64,000 nt of DNA, taken from assembly GCA_049585815.1 (NCBI GenBank), contig JBAVAR010000155.1, positions 46,852-110,851 of the forward strand, read 5' to 3'. Shown piece by piece: positions 15,216-23,311 of this stretch (positions are counted from its first letter, which is position 1; each line of letters begins with the position of its first letter). Source of the stretch: DATLSM01 sp049585815. Lineage in GTDB: Bacteria > Actinomycetota > Thermoleophilia > Solirubrobacterales > 70-9. A program made the translations under genes and the position numbers. Below the pieces are notes generated by a model. It saw only the letters and a list, made by a program, of their open reading frames with translations. It was not told the DNA's origin and did not search any database.

Positions 15216-15436
15216 CTCCCAAGCCCCACCGCGTCATCCTTGACCGTGTCTCCGGCTACGCCGACGAGGCCGCCGCCTACATGCGCCGCCGCCGCGTCGC
15301 TCGCCGTCCCTTCGCCCGCCTCTATTACGCGGGTGGGCGCAGCGTCGATCACGCGACCGACTCCGCTGTTGGCGGCGAGCTTTTCCTTGCCGCGGGCAAC
15401 CTGATCGAGGTCGCCGGAAAGCGGCCGAAGCCGTGA
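15212..15436 (+). CDS. 74-residue basic protein of unknown function coupled to tldD
   Basis: A short protein, strongly basic in its middle (YMRRRRVARRPFARLYY), with no cysteine, no membrane segment and no recognised family. Both ends overlap neighbours by four bases (ATGA with the roadblock-like gene, GTGA with tldD), so it is certainly within the operon and probably translated. Because TldD/TldE process peptides in several systems, this small protein is a possible partner or substrate, but that is only positional inference. Confidence 0.68.
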   Translation: MTPKPHRVILDRVSGYADEAAAYMRRRRVARRPFARLYYAGGRSVDHATDSAVGGELFLAAGNLIEVAGKRPKP

Positions 15437-16821
15437 GCGACCTGCTCGATCCCGCACTCGCTGAGCGCACCCTCACCCGGGCCCTGGCGGCAGGGGGCGA
15501 GTTCGCCGAGGTCTTCGCCGAACGTCGCCGCGGCTTTTCGATGTCGATAGATGAGTCGCGGATCGAGTCTGTGCAGGCCGGCGCCGAGGAGGGTGCCGGA
15601 GTTCGGGTAATCGCCGGAGGTACCACCTACTTCGCCCATGTCGACGGGCTCGCTCCCGCCGACCTGGAGCGCGCCGCCGGGGAAGCCGCCTCCGCCCTGC
15701 GGGGAAAACGCGTCGAGCCGCGCCCCATAGAGGCCCCCCGGCGGGCAATCCCACAGGTGATCGAGCAACTCCCCGAAGAGGTTCCGGCTGAGCGCAAGGC
15801 GGAGCTTCTGCGCGAGCTTGATGAGCGCGGTCGGGCCGCGGGGGGTGAGGTCGCCCAGTTCTCGGCCTCCTACGGGGACGTCCGCCGTGAGGTCGCTGTC
15901 GCCAACTCCGAGGGCCTTCTGAGCGGCGATGACCGCATTCGAGTGCGGCTCGGTGCCCAGGTGGTGGCACGCCGCGGCGATGTGGTCGAGACCGGTTTTG
16001 AGACGCTTGGCGCGCATCGCGGCTTCGAGCTGCTCGACGGCGATCCGGGCCGGATCGCCGAGCAGGCCGCCGCTAAGGCACTGACCCTGCTCGACGCCGA
16101 TCCGGCGCCGGCGGGCTCGATGCCGGTCGTCGTCGGCGGCGGTTTTGGCGGTGTCCTCTTCCATGAGATGACCGGCCACGGCCTGGAGGCAGATCACGTC
16201 CAAAAGGGGGCGAGCGTCTACGTGGGCAAGCTGGGCGAGAGGGTCGCCCAGCCCTTGCTCAGCGCCTACGACGATGGCCGCCTGCCGGGCGAGTGGGGAA
16301 CCGACGGCATCGATGACGAGGGCACCCCCACCCAGAAAACCTTAGTCATCGAGGACGGGCGGCTCGTCTCATATCTCTATGACCGTGTGCGCGCCGATCG
16401 CGACGGGGTCATCTCGACCGGCAACGGCCGTCGCGAGAGCTTCCGTCACCTGCCGATCCCACGCATGACCAACACCTACATCGCCCCGGGAGAGGGGGAC
16501 CCCGAGGCGATCATCGCTGAGGTCAAGAGGGGCTTTTACGCCGTCTCCTTCGCCGGTGGGCAGGTCGACCCGGCGACCGGAGATTTCGTCTTCGGTGTCT
16601 CCGAGGGATATCTGATCGAGGCAGGTAGACCGACCCGGCCCTGCCGCGGGGCGACCCTTATCGGGAACTGCCTCGAGGCCCTGATGGGGATCGACGCGGT
16701 CGGAGATGACTTCGAGATGAAGACAGGGTTTTGTGGCAAGGGCGGCCAGAAAGTGCCGGTCGGCACCGGCCAAGGCCATGTCCGCATCCTGGCGATGACG
16801 GTCGGGGGGACCGAGGTATGA
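15433..16821 (+). CDS. tldD: TldD, zinc metalloprotease subunit
   Basis: A 462-residue TldD subunit of the TldD/TldE heterodimer, a cytosolic metalloprotease known for degrading unfolded peptides, maturing microcin B17 and processing CcdA. The metal motif HExxxH is HEMTGH (His244, Glu245, His249), followed by LEADH. The C-terminal FCGKGGQKVPVGTGQGHVRI motif is intact, so this is the catalytic partner. The GTG start overlaps the upstream gene's stop, and its own stop overlaps the tldE start (ATGA), implying stoichiometric synthesis. Confidence 0.95.
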   Translation: MSDLLDPALAERTLTRALAAGGEFAEVFAERRRGFSMSIDESRIESVQAGAEEGAGVRVIAGGTTYFAHVDGLAPADLERAAGEAASALRGKRVEPRPIEAPRRAIPQVIEQLPEEVPAERKAELLRELDERGRAAGGEVAQFSASYGDVRREVAVANSEGLLSGDDRIRVRLGAQVVARRGDVVETGFETLGAHRGFELLDGDPGRIAEQAAAKALTLLDADPAPAGSMPVVVGGGFGGVLFHEMTGHGLEADHVQKGASVYVGKLGERVAQPLLSAYDDGRLPGEWGTDGIDDEGTPTQKTLVIEDGRLVSYLYDRVRADRDGVISTGNGRRESFRHLPIPRMTNTYIAPGEGDPEAIIAEVKRGFYAVSFAGGQVDPATGDFVFGVSEGYLIEAGRPTRPCRGATLIGNCLEALMGIDAVGDDFEMKTGFCGKGGQKVPVGTGQGHVRILAMTVGGTEV

Positions 16822-18170
16822 GCGAACTCGCAGCCGCGGCCGCGCGGGCCGTTGAGGCGGCCCTGGCGGCGGGGGCTGGTGAGGCCGAGGCCTACGCCTC
16901 CGAGGATGCCGGGCGCGAGGTGCGGGTCCACGGAGGAGAGGTGGAAAGCCTGACCGCAGCCACCCAGCGCGGTATCGGCGTGCGAGCCTGGCTCGGAGGG
17001 CGGGTTGGTTATGCCTATGGGACCGATTCCTCTGAGCAGGGCGTCGCCGCAATCGCGGCTCGGGCGGCGGAGGCCGCACAGGCGGCGGACGAGGACGAGT
17101 TTGCCGGCCCCCCGCGGTCCGCGCCGCCGCCGCCGCTGGAGGGGCTGCGCGACCCTTCGGTCGAGGAGTGGCCGACCACCAGGGTCGTCGAGCTGGCGCT
17201 CGAGGTGGAGCGGACCGCGCTCGCCGCCGACTCAAGAATCGCCGCAGTGGAGACGGCGGTGTATGCGGATTCGGCCGAGCGGGTCGCGATCGTCTCTTCT
17301 GCCGGCGTGAACGGTGAGTTTGAGTCCTCGAGCGCCTACGCTTTCCTGCAGGCGTTGGCCGCTGGTGATGGCGGCCGCGAGAGTGGCCTCGGCTTTGGCC
17401 TGGCCCGCGGCCCCGCCGGCCTTGACCCCGCTGCGATCGGGGTTGAGGGGGCAGAGCGTGCTGCCGCGATGATCGGGGCCAGCAAGCCCGCCTCGCGCTC
17501 TTGCCCTGTGGTCCTCGACCCGACCGTAGCCGCCAGCTTTGCCGCCCTAATCGGCTCGACCCTCGGGGCTGACGCGGTGCAGCGGGGCCGCTCCCCGTTT
17601 GCGGAGCGGCTCGGTGAGGAGATCGCGGGCACCGCATTAGTGCTGCACGATGATGGGCTGGATCCCGACGGGCCCGCCTCCTCGCCCTTTGACGGCGAGG
17701 GGATCCCCCGCCGTCGCAGCGCACTGATCGAGGATGGACTGTTGCGGGCCTACCTGTATGACACCTACACCGCTCGGCGGGGGGATACCAAATCGAGCGG
17801 CAACGCTGGACGGAGCGGTTACCGTTCATTGCCTTCGGTCGCAGCCTCCAACCTGATCGTAGCCCCCGGTCCGCTCTCACTTTTGGAGCTGATCGACGAG
17901 GCCGGCGAGGGTATCTACGTGACTGACGTCGCTGGTCTGCACTCAGGCATAAACCCGGTGTCCGGCACCTTCTCCGTGGGTGCCTCGGGGCAGGCGATCC
18001 ACAACGGCGAGACGGCCGAGCCGCTGCGCGAGTTCACGATCGCAGGCGACCTGGTCTCGATGCTGGGGGCGGTTCGCAGCGCCGGGGCGGATTCCCGCTG
18101 GGTCCCATTCGGTGGCTCCGTCTGCACCCCCGCGCTGCTGATTGGCGAGATGACGATCGGTGGCTCATGA
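16818..18170 (+). CDS. tldE: TldE/PmbA, non-catalytic partner of TldD
   Basis: A 450-residue PmbA/TldE homologue. It shares the TldD fold but has VVLDPTVAASF where TldD carries the HExxxH helix, so it lacks the metal site, as expected for TldE. Conserved segments include GIGVRAWLGGRVGYAY near the N-terminus, and DTYTARRGDTKSSGNAGR and YVTDVAGLHSGINPVSGTFSVGASG near the C-terminus, as separate blocks. The ATG at 16818 overlaps the tldD stop. The frame is open upstream to 16731, but that part is antisense-like within tldD. Confidence 0.94.
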   Translation: MSELAAAAARAVEAALAAGAGEAEAYASEDAGREVRVHGGEVESLTAATQRGIGVRAWLGGRVGYAYGTDSSEQGVAAIAARAAEAAQAADEDEFAGPPRSAPPPPLEGLRDPSVEEWPTTRVVELALEVERTALAADSRIAAVETAVYADSAERVAIVSSAGVNGEFESSSAYAFLQALAAGDGGRESGLGFGLARGPAGLDPAAIGVEGAERAAAMIGASKPASRSCPVVLDPTVAASFAALIGSTLGADAVQRGRSPFAERLGEEIAGTALVLHDDGLDPDGPASSPFDGEGIPRRRSALIEDGLLRAYLYDTYTARRGDTKSSGNAGRSGYRSLPSVAASNLIVAPGPLSLLELIDEAGEGIYVTDVAGLHSGINPVSGTFSVGASGQAIHNGETAEPLREFTIAGDLVSMLGAVRSAGADSRWVPFGGSVCTPALLIGEMTIGGS

Positions 18171-18263
18171 CCTCCGATGCGCAATGTCTTCACGCGTGCC
18201 CGGCGTTACGCCGAGTCCACTGTTAGATTGCGGCCGTCTTCAATCCCGAGGAGGAATTTCGAC

Positions 18264-18545
18264 GTGACCAAGGCTGAGTTTCTCGATCAACTGGCGGGCG
18301 ACGAGCGGGTGGGCAGCAAGAAGGGCGCAGCCGACGCCGTGGACGCCGTGCTGGATGCGATCACCGACACACTAAGCGGGGGTGGCGAGGTTAGCTTCAC
18401 GGGTTTCGGCAAGTTCCACGTCGCCGAGCGCGGTCCTCGCCAGGGGGTCAACCCGCGAACCGGCGAGCGGATCATGATTCCCGGGGGCAAGGTCCCCCGC
18501 TTCTCCGCTGGCTCGGCGCTGAAGGCCAAGGTCAAGGGCGGCTGA
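18264..18545 (+). CDS. hup: HU-family DNA-binding protein
   Basis: A 93-residue nucleoid protein. The start VTKAEFLDQLAGD, the dimer core SFTGFGKFHV, and the DNA-arm motif RQGVNPRTGERIMIPGGKVPRFSAGSALK are characteristic of HU/IHF. It lacks the long lysine-rich tail of mycobacterial and streptomycete HupB/HupS, so it is the short HU form. The GTG is preceded by a strong GAGGAGGAATT ribosome site. An upstream ATG at 18177 would add 29 unrelated residues and is rejected. A TTAGAT at 18223-18228 is a possible -10. Confidence 0.95.
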   Translation: MTKAEFLDQLAGDERVGSKKGAADAVDAVLDAITDTLSGGGEVSFTGFGKFHVAERGPRQGVNPRTGERIMIPGGKVPRFSAGSALKAKVKGG

Positions 18546-18549
18546 TTCC

Positions 18550-19443
18550 CTGAGCGAGCCCTTCGCCGATCGGCTGGAGGCGCTGGTTGAGGAGCGCCGC
18601 AGTCAGATCTGCCTCGGTCTGGACCCGGACCCGGCGAAGCTCGAGCTGGCGGGAGTGCCCGCCGCTGTCGGCACTCGGGCACCGCCCGCGGAGCTGGCCG
18701 CTCGCGCGGTGTCCGCACACTGCCGCTCGCTGATCGAGAGCGCCGGCCCAGCCTGCGTGGCGGCCAAGCCGCAGCTCGCCTGCTTTGAGCGACTCGGCGC
18801 CTGCGGATGGGAGGCGCTCGAAGAGGTCTGTGCGGCGGCGCGGGCGGCGGGCCTGCTCGTCGTCGCCGACGGCAAGCGGGGCGACGTTCCTATCACCGCC
18901 GCCGCTTACGCCCAGGCCCTGGTCGGCGAAACGCCTACCCCGTGGGGGCCGGTGGCGGGATTGGGCGTCGACGCCTTCACTGCCAATCCCCTCCTCGGCC
19001 TTGACGCGCTCGATCCCCTTATCGAGGCGGCCGCGACACATGGGTCTGCAGTCTTTGTCCTGGTTCGCACAAGCAACCCCGGGGCCGCGGATCTCCAGGA
19101 CCTGCCCGCTCCCGAGCGGCCGCTCCACGAGCGGTTTGCTGCGATCGTCAATGACCTCTCGGATCGCCTGGCGGGGAAGGGAGGGCTGAGCGGAATGGGC
19201 GCCGTGGTTGGCGCGACAGAGCCCGAGCACCTGGCAGGCCTGAGAGAGCTGATGCCGCGCTCGATCTTCCTCATACCCGGAGTCGGCGCCCAGGGCGGGC
19301 GGGTTGAGGACCTCGGTGCCGCTTTCGCGCCGGGCCCCTCCGCGGCACTGGTGGCCGCCTCGCGCGGGATCGCCTCTGATCCCGATCCGGCCGCGGCCGC
19401 CGAGCGTCTGCGGGCTGCGGTTTGGGACGTTTCGACCGCTTGA
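18550..19443 (+). CDS. pyrF: Orotidine 5'-phosphate decarboxylase (type 2)
   Basis: About 297 residues. The enzyme converts OMP to UMP, the last step of pyrimidine synthesis. The opening FADRLEALVEERRSQICLGL is the expected PyrF N-terminus, and the catalytic motif ADGKRGDVPITA carries the essential Lys. Phosphate-binding segments near the C-terminus (FLIPGVGAQGG, AASRGIASDPDP) are intact. No ATG, GTG or TTG lies in frame between the HU stop and residue ~35 (GTG 18655), which would delete the first strand. The most likely start is therefore CTG 18550, four bases after the HU stop. A GTG start at 18655 cannot give a complete enzyme. Confidence 0.9.
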   Translation: MSEPFADRLEALVEERRSQICLGLDPDPAKLELAGVPAAVGTRAPPAELAARAVSAHCRSLIESAGPACVAAKPQLACFERLGACGWEALEEVCAAARAAGLLVVADGKRGDVPITAAAYAQALVGETPTPWGPVAGLGVDAFTANPLLGLDALDPLIEAAATHGSAVFVLVRTSNPGAADLQDLPAPERPLHERFAAIVNDLSDRLAGKGGLSGMGAVVGATEPEHLAGLRELMPRSIFLIPGVGAQGGRVEDLGAAFAPGPSAALVAASRGIASDPDPAAAAERLRAAVWDVSTA

Positions 19444-19500
19444 AAGGACCCTGAGCGGTTATACGATCAGCGGCGCTCATCCGATCCGCCGCCCCCTCAC

Positions 19501-19821
19501 ATGCAGAAACGAAAATCAGCCCCGGCCCGGGTCCTCGCCACGATCGCCCTGCTCGGCGCCCTCTTGGTCTTCATTCTGGCGATCTCCTCCTCGCTAGGGG
19601 GAGGGGGTTCAGGAAGCTCGAGCCGACCTATCCCGGCCGGGAAGGCGAGGCGGGCGGGTTTTGGCAATGCGCACGCCCCGGCTGTATACGTGGTCAAAAA
19701 CGGCGACACCCTGACCTCCATTGCCCACAAGACAGGAGTCTCGGTGGTCCGCATCCAAACGCTGAATCCCCGCGTCGACCCGCAGATCCTGATCTCCGGC
19801 GAAAGGTTGAGACTGCGGTAG
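19501..19821 (+). CDS. Membrane-anchored LysM protein
   Basis: A 106-residue protein with a basic N-terminus, one hydrophobic segment (~12-32), a Gly/Ser linker, and a C-terminal LysM domain (YVVKNGDTLTSIAHKTGVSV followed by IQTLNPRVDPQ). LysM binds the GlcNAc-X-GlcNAc backbone of peptidoglycan, so the protein should sit in the envelope with the domain outside. It is immediately upstream of a DD-carboxypeptidase, consistent with a cell-wall role. A TTATAC at 19459-19464 may be part of its promoter, with only a poor -35. Confidence 0.88.
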   Translation: MQKRKSAPARVLATIALLGALLVFILAISSSLGGGGSGSSSRPIPAGKARRAGFGNAHAPAVYVVKNGDTLTSIAHKTGVSVVRIQTLNPRVDPQILISGERLRLR

Positions 19822-19859
19822 GGCCGTGGCGGCGGATCGGGCTGCGCCTCGGCACCCTC

Positions 19860-21119
19860 TTGCTCGCCACATTCGCCGCCTTCCTCCTGCTCGGGATCGG
19901 CACGGCGTCCGCCGGGCGGCCGCGGCCGCCGCGAGTCGAGGCTCGTGCCTGGGCCCTGATCGACGCCCGCACCGGCGAAGTGCTGACCTCCCACGCGGCG
20001 AGCCGGCATCTGCTGATCGCCAGCACGGCCAAGCTGATGACCGCCTGGGTGGCCCTGCATGAGCTGCCCCTCGGAAGGATCGTGCGGGCCGCGCCCTACC
20101 ATGCCCCCTATGGCGAGTCCCTCCTGGGGCTGCGCCCGGGCCAGCGGATCAGCGTGCGCGATCTCCTCTACGGAATGGTCCTGGTCAGCGGCGATGACGC
20201 CGCCTATGACCTGGCGCTGGCAGCGGCTGGCTCGGAGCGTCACTTCGTGCGCCAGATGAACGGGCAGGCATCCTCGCTCGGCCTTGCCAATACGCACTAC
20301 GCCAATCCGATCGGACTCGACCAGCGTGGCAACTACTCAAGCGCCCGCGACCTGACGACTCTGGCGCAGCGGCTGCTCCGCATACCGGCCTTCGCCAGGA
20401 TCGCCGACTCGCGCAGCGCGCTGCTGCGCAGTCTGCGCCCGCCACGGCGGATCGTCTCGATCAATGAGCTGCTGCGCATGGCCCCCTGGGTCAACGGCGT
20501 TAAGACCGGACACACCTCCGGGGCGGGCTTCGTCCTGGTCGGCTCGGGTCGTCGCAAGGGGGTCGAGCTGATCTCAGCCGCGATCGGTGCCCCCACCGAC
20601 GAAGACCGCTTCACCGACAACCTGAAGCTGCTCGACTACGGCTTCTCGCTATACCGGATCCATACGGCGGTTCGCAGCGGCCAGGCCCTCGCCGCTCCGG
20701 CGATCCGCTACGTCGGGGGCGAGCTGCCGCTGGTCTCCCGGCGCACGGTCAAGGTTGCGGTCCGCCGCGGCCAGCGGTTGACGGTGGAGGTGAGAGCGCC
20801 AAAGGAAGTTCAGGGTCCGATTCGCAGCGGATCGGTGATCGGCCGGGCGAGGGTCCTCCTCGGCGGCAGCCTGGTGGCGAGTCTGCCGCTGCGAGCAGAG
20901 CGCTCGCTCCCACAGAGCGGCGCCTTCGAACGGGCAGGAAGCTTCGTCTCGGCGAAGGCGATCCCGTTTGGCTCGGCGGCGTTCGTGATACTGATTGGGG
21001 CGGCACTCCTGTGGCGCCGTCGGCGCCGCTGGGGCGATGGAGAGGAGTGGGTCCTGGTGAGTCGCGAGCAAGTGCGTTCCGCCGGCGATCGAAGCCGAGG
21101 GAGGAGGTGGGCCGGGTGA
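19860..21119 (+). CDS. dacA: D-alanyl-D-alanine carboxypeptidase (PBP5-like, S11)
   Basis: About 419 residues with a signal peptide (LLATFAAFLLLGIGTASA). The S11 motifs are STAK (Ser55 nucleophile, Lys58), SGD at 110-112 in place of the usual SxN, and KTG within WVNGVKTGHTSG. It trims the terminal D-Ala of peptidoglycan stem peptides. A C-terminal membrane helix (FVILIGAALLW) followed by RRRRRW would anchor it. The start is uncertain: TTG 19860 is used, but the frame upstream (WRRIGLRLGT) would give a more typical signal peptide and contains only CTG. The Asp in place of Asn in the second motif is worth noting. It overlaps the next gene by four bases. Confidence 0.9.
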   Translation: MLATFAAFLLLGIGTASAGRPRPPRVEARAWALIDARTGEVLTSHAASRHLLIASTAKLMTAWVALHELPLGRIVRAAPYHAPYGESLLGLRPGQRISVRDLLYGMVLVSGDDAAYDLALAAAGSERHFVRQMNGQASSLGLANTHYANPIGLDQRGNYSSARDLTTLAQRLLRIPAFARIADSRSALLRSLRPPRRIVSINELLRMAPWVNGVKTGHTSGAGFVLVGSGRRKGVELISAAIGAPTDEDRFTDNLKLLDYGFSLYRIHTAVRSGQALAAPAIRYVGGELPLVSRRTVKVAVRRGQRLTVEVRAPKEVQGPIRSGSVIGRARVLLGGSLVASLPLRAERSLPQSGAFERAGSFVSAKAIPFGSAAFVILIGAALLWRRRRRWGDGEEWVLVSREQVRSAGDRSRGRRWAG

Positions 21120-22072
21120 TACTGACGGTGACGCTCAACGCCGCAATTGACCGCACCGTCGCGGTGCCGAACTTCCGCCTCGGCCGACGCCACCGGGCGG
21201 TCGAGAGCCGCACGGTGGCTGGCGGCAAGGGCATCAACGTTGCCCGGGCGCTGAGCCTGCTGGACCGCCCGGTAATCGCAACCGGCTTTGCCGGCGGCCC
21301 GACCGGGGCCCGCGTCCTCGAGCAATTGAGCGAAGAGTCGGTGCTCACCGATTTCACCCGGATCGCCGGTGAGACGCGAATCAACCTGGCCGTGATCGAT
21401 CCCACCTCAGGCGAGCAGACCGAGATCAACGAGCGTGGCCCGGCCGTCAGCCGGGAGGAGGTGGAGGCCTTCTCAGAGCGGATCGGCTACCTGGCTGGCG
21501 GCGCGAAGATCTGCGTGCTTGCGGGAACCCTGCCCCCGGGAGCAGGAGATGATCTTTATGCGCGCTTGGTCAAGGACCTGCGCGCCCGCGGCATCGTCGT
21601 CATCCTCGATGCGGAGGGGGAGGCGATGATGGCCGGCTTGCGAGCCGGTGCCTCGGTGGTCACTCCGAACGAGCGCGAGGCCGAGGAGCTCGTGGGCCAG
21701 GAGTTCGCAGATCGCGGTGACCTCGCCCAGGGCCTCTCCGAGCTGGTTCGCCTCGGCGCCGGCGAGGCGGCGATCACCCGGCCGGATGGCTGCGTCGCTG
21801 TAATCGGAGAGGGTTCGGAGCGCCGCTTCCTCGAGGTCCGCACCGAGCCCCTGGATCCGGTTTCGACCGTGGGTTCCGGTGATGCATTCCTGGCCGGCTA
21901 CGTGGCGGCCCGCTATGAAGATCGCCCGCCTGGAGAGTGCCTCGCCTACGGAGTTGCCTGCGGTGCCGAGTCGACCCAGCATTTCGGCGCCGGAGTCGTG
22001 GACCGCGGCCAGGTCGAGCGCCTGCTGGGCGAGGTGGCGGTGCATGATCTGGAGGTCCCCGCGGAAGTGTAG
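21116..22072 (+). CDS. PfkB-family hexose-phosphate kinase (1-phosphofructokinase/tagatose-6-phosphate kinase type)
   Basis: A 318-residue ribokinase-fold kinase. The N-terminus VILTVTLNAAIDRT and AGGKGINVARAL are typical of FruK/LacC-type enzymes, which phosphorylate fructose-1-phosphate or tagatose-6-phosphate. The catalytic/anion-hole motif is STVGSGDAFLAGYV, with Asp as base. No PTS or fru genes are adjacent, so the physiological substrate is uncertain. The GTG overlaps the dacA stop (GTGA) behind a GGGAGGAGG ribosome site. The frame is open further upstream, but only within dacA. Confidence 0.88.
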   Translation: MILTVTLNAAIDRTVAVPNFRLGRRHRAVESRTVAGGKGINVARALSLLDRPVIATGFAGGPTGARVLEQLSEESVLTDFTRIAGETRINLAVIDPTSGEQTEINERGPAVSREEVEAFSERIGYLAGGAKICVLAGTLPPGAGDDLYARLVKDLRARGIVVILDAEGEAMMAGLRAGASVVTPNEREAEELVGQEFADRGDLAQGLSELVRLGAGEAAITRPDGCVAVIGEGSERRFLEVRTEPLDPVSTVGSGDAFLAGYVAARYEDRPPGECLAYGVACGAESTQHFGAGVVDRGQVERLLGEVAVHDLEVPAEV

Positions 22073-22105
22073 GCTGGCTATTCAACGCCACCCTGGAGGA
22101 CCTAA

Positions 22106-23311
22106 TTGGAGATCGATATTGGTCGAGGCAAGAAGGGGCGGCGCGCTTACGGATTCGACGACATCGCGATCGTCCCGTCGCGCCGCACCCGCGATCCCGA
22201 CGACATAGACATCAGCTGGACCCTCGGCCCCTATCGTTTTGACCTGCCTCTAGTCGCCTCGGCGATGGACGGCGTGGTCAGTCCCGACACTGCGGTGCTC
22301 GTCAACGAGTTGGGCGGCCTGGGGGTGCTCAACCTGGAGGGGATCTGGACCCGTTTCGAGGACGCCGAGGAGCAGCTTGAGAGAATCGCCGCCGCGCCCA
22401 AGCACCACGCGACTCGGACCATGCAGGAGATCTATGCCGCGCCGGTCATTCCCGAGCTGATCGGTAGGCGCGTGGCCGAGATCAAGGAGCGCGGCGCGGT
22501 CGCTTGCGGCTCACTCACCCCGCAGAAGGTGAGAGAACACTACGAGGTCGCGATTGAGGCTGGGATTGACATCCTCGTCATCCAGGGCACCGTGATCTCG
22601 GCCGAACACGTCTCGACCACGGTCGAGCCGCTCAACCTGAAGGAGTTCATCTCCGAGGTTCCGGTGCCGACGGTGGTCGGCGGCTGCGCCTCCTACTCGA
22701 CCGGATTGCACCTGATGCGGACCGGTGCCGTCGGCGTCCTTGTCGGGGTCGGCCCGGGAGCGGCATGCACAACGCGCGGGGTGCTGGGGATCGGGGTGCC
22801 GCAGGCGACGGCGATCGCCGACGTCGCCGCGGCTCGGGCCCAGCACATGTTGGAGACCGGCGAGTACGTGAACGTGATCGCCGACGGCGGCATGCGGACC
22901 GGGGGTGATGTATCAAAGGCGATCGCCTGTGGCGCCGATGCCGTGATGGTCGGCTCGCCGCTTGCCCGCGCCAAGGAGGCGCCGGGGCGAGGCTTTCACT
23001 GGGGGATGGCTACATTTCACCCCTCGCTGCCGCGGGGCACCAGGGTTTCCACCAGACAGGACGGGACGATGGAGGAGATTCTGCTCGGGCCCGCCCAGGA
23101 GAATGACGGCACCTTCAACCTGATGGGGGCGCTGAAAACCTCAATGGCCACCTGTGGATATGAGGACATTCGTTCCTTCCAGCGGGCCGAGGTGATGGTC
23201 GCTCCGGCGCTGATGAGCGAGGGAAAGAAGCTGCAGAACGAGCAGTCGGTCGGGATGGGCTCCAACGGCAGGGCGGCTGTGTCCGCGGGGGTCGCGGTAT
23301 CGGATGACTGA
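22106..23311 (+). CDS. guaB3: GuaB3-type IMP dehydrogenase-family protein
   Basis: A 401-residue IMPDH/GMPR-family barrel lacking the CBS pair. The opening MEIDIGRGKKGRRAYGFDDI matches the actinobacterial GuaB3 subfamily. The catalytic loop GPGAACTTR contains the cysteine that attacks C2 of the purine ring. A cyanobacterial GuaB3 has been reported to act as a GMP reductase, so annotation as IMP dehydrogenase is uncertain. No canonical guaB is in this window. The start is TTG 22106 with GGAGGA upstream. It overlaps guaA by eight bases, which places it in guanine nucleotide metabolism. Confidence 0.92.
   Translation: MEIDIGRGKKGRRAYGFDDIAIVPSRRTRDPDDIDISWTLGPYRFDLPLVASAMDGVVSPDTAVLVNELGGLGVLNLEGIWTRFEDAEEQLERIAAAPKHHATRTMQEIYAAPVIPELIGRRVAEIKERGAVACGSLTPQKVREHYEVAIEAGIDILVIQGTVISAEHVSTTVEPLNLKEFISEVPVPTVVGGCASYSTGLHLMRTGAVGVLVGVGPGAACTTRGVLGIGVPQATAIADVAAARAQHMLETGEYVNVIADGGMRTGGDVSKAIACGADAVMVGSPLARAKEAPGRGFHWGMATFHPSLPRGTRVSTRQDGTMEEILLGPAQENDGTFNLMGALKTSMATCGYEDIRSFQRAEVMVAPALMSEGKKLQNEQSVGMGSNGRAAVSAGVAVSDD

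Noticed and set aside
14528..15457. Minus-strand open frame of 309 codons over the roadblock and 74-residue genes
   Set aside because: Low-complexity antisense frame; the coupled plus-strand genes explain the region.
16369..17880. Long minus-strand open frame (503 codons) across tldD/tldE
   Set aside because: Antisense shadow of two well-supported genes; the translation is Arg/Pro-rich with no family pattern, as expected in high-GC DNA.
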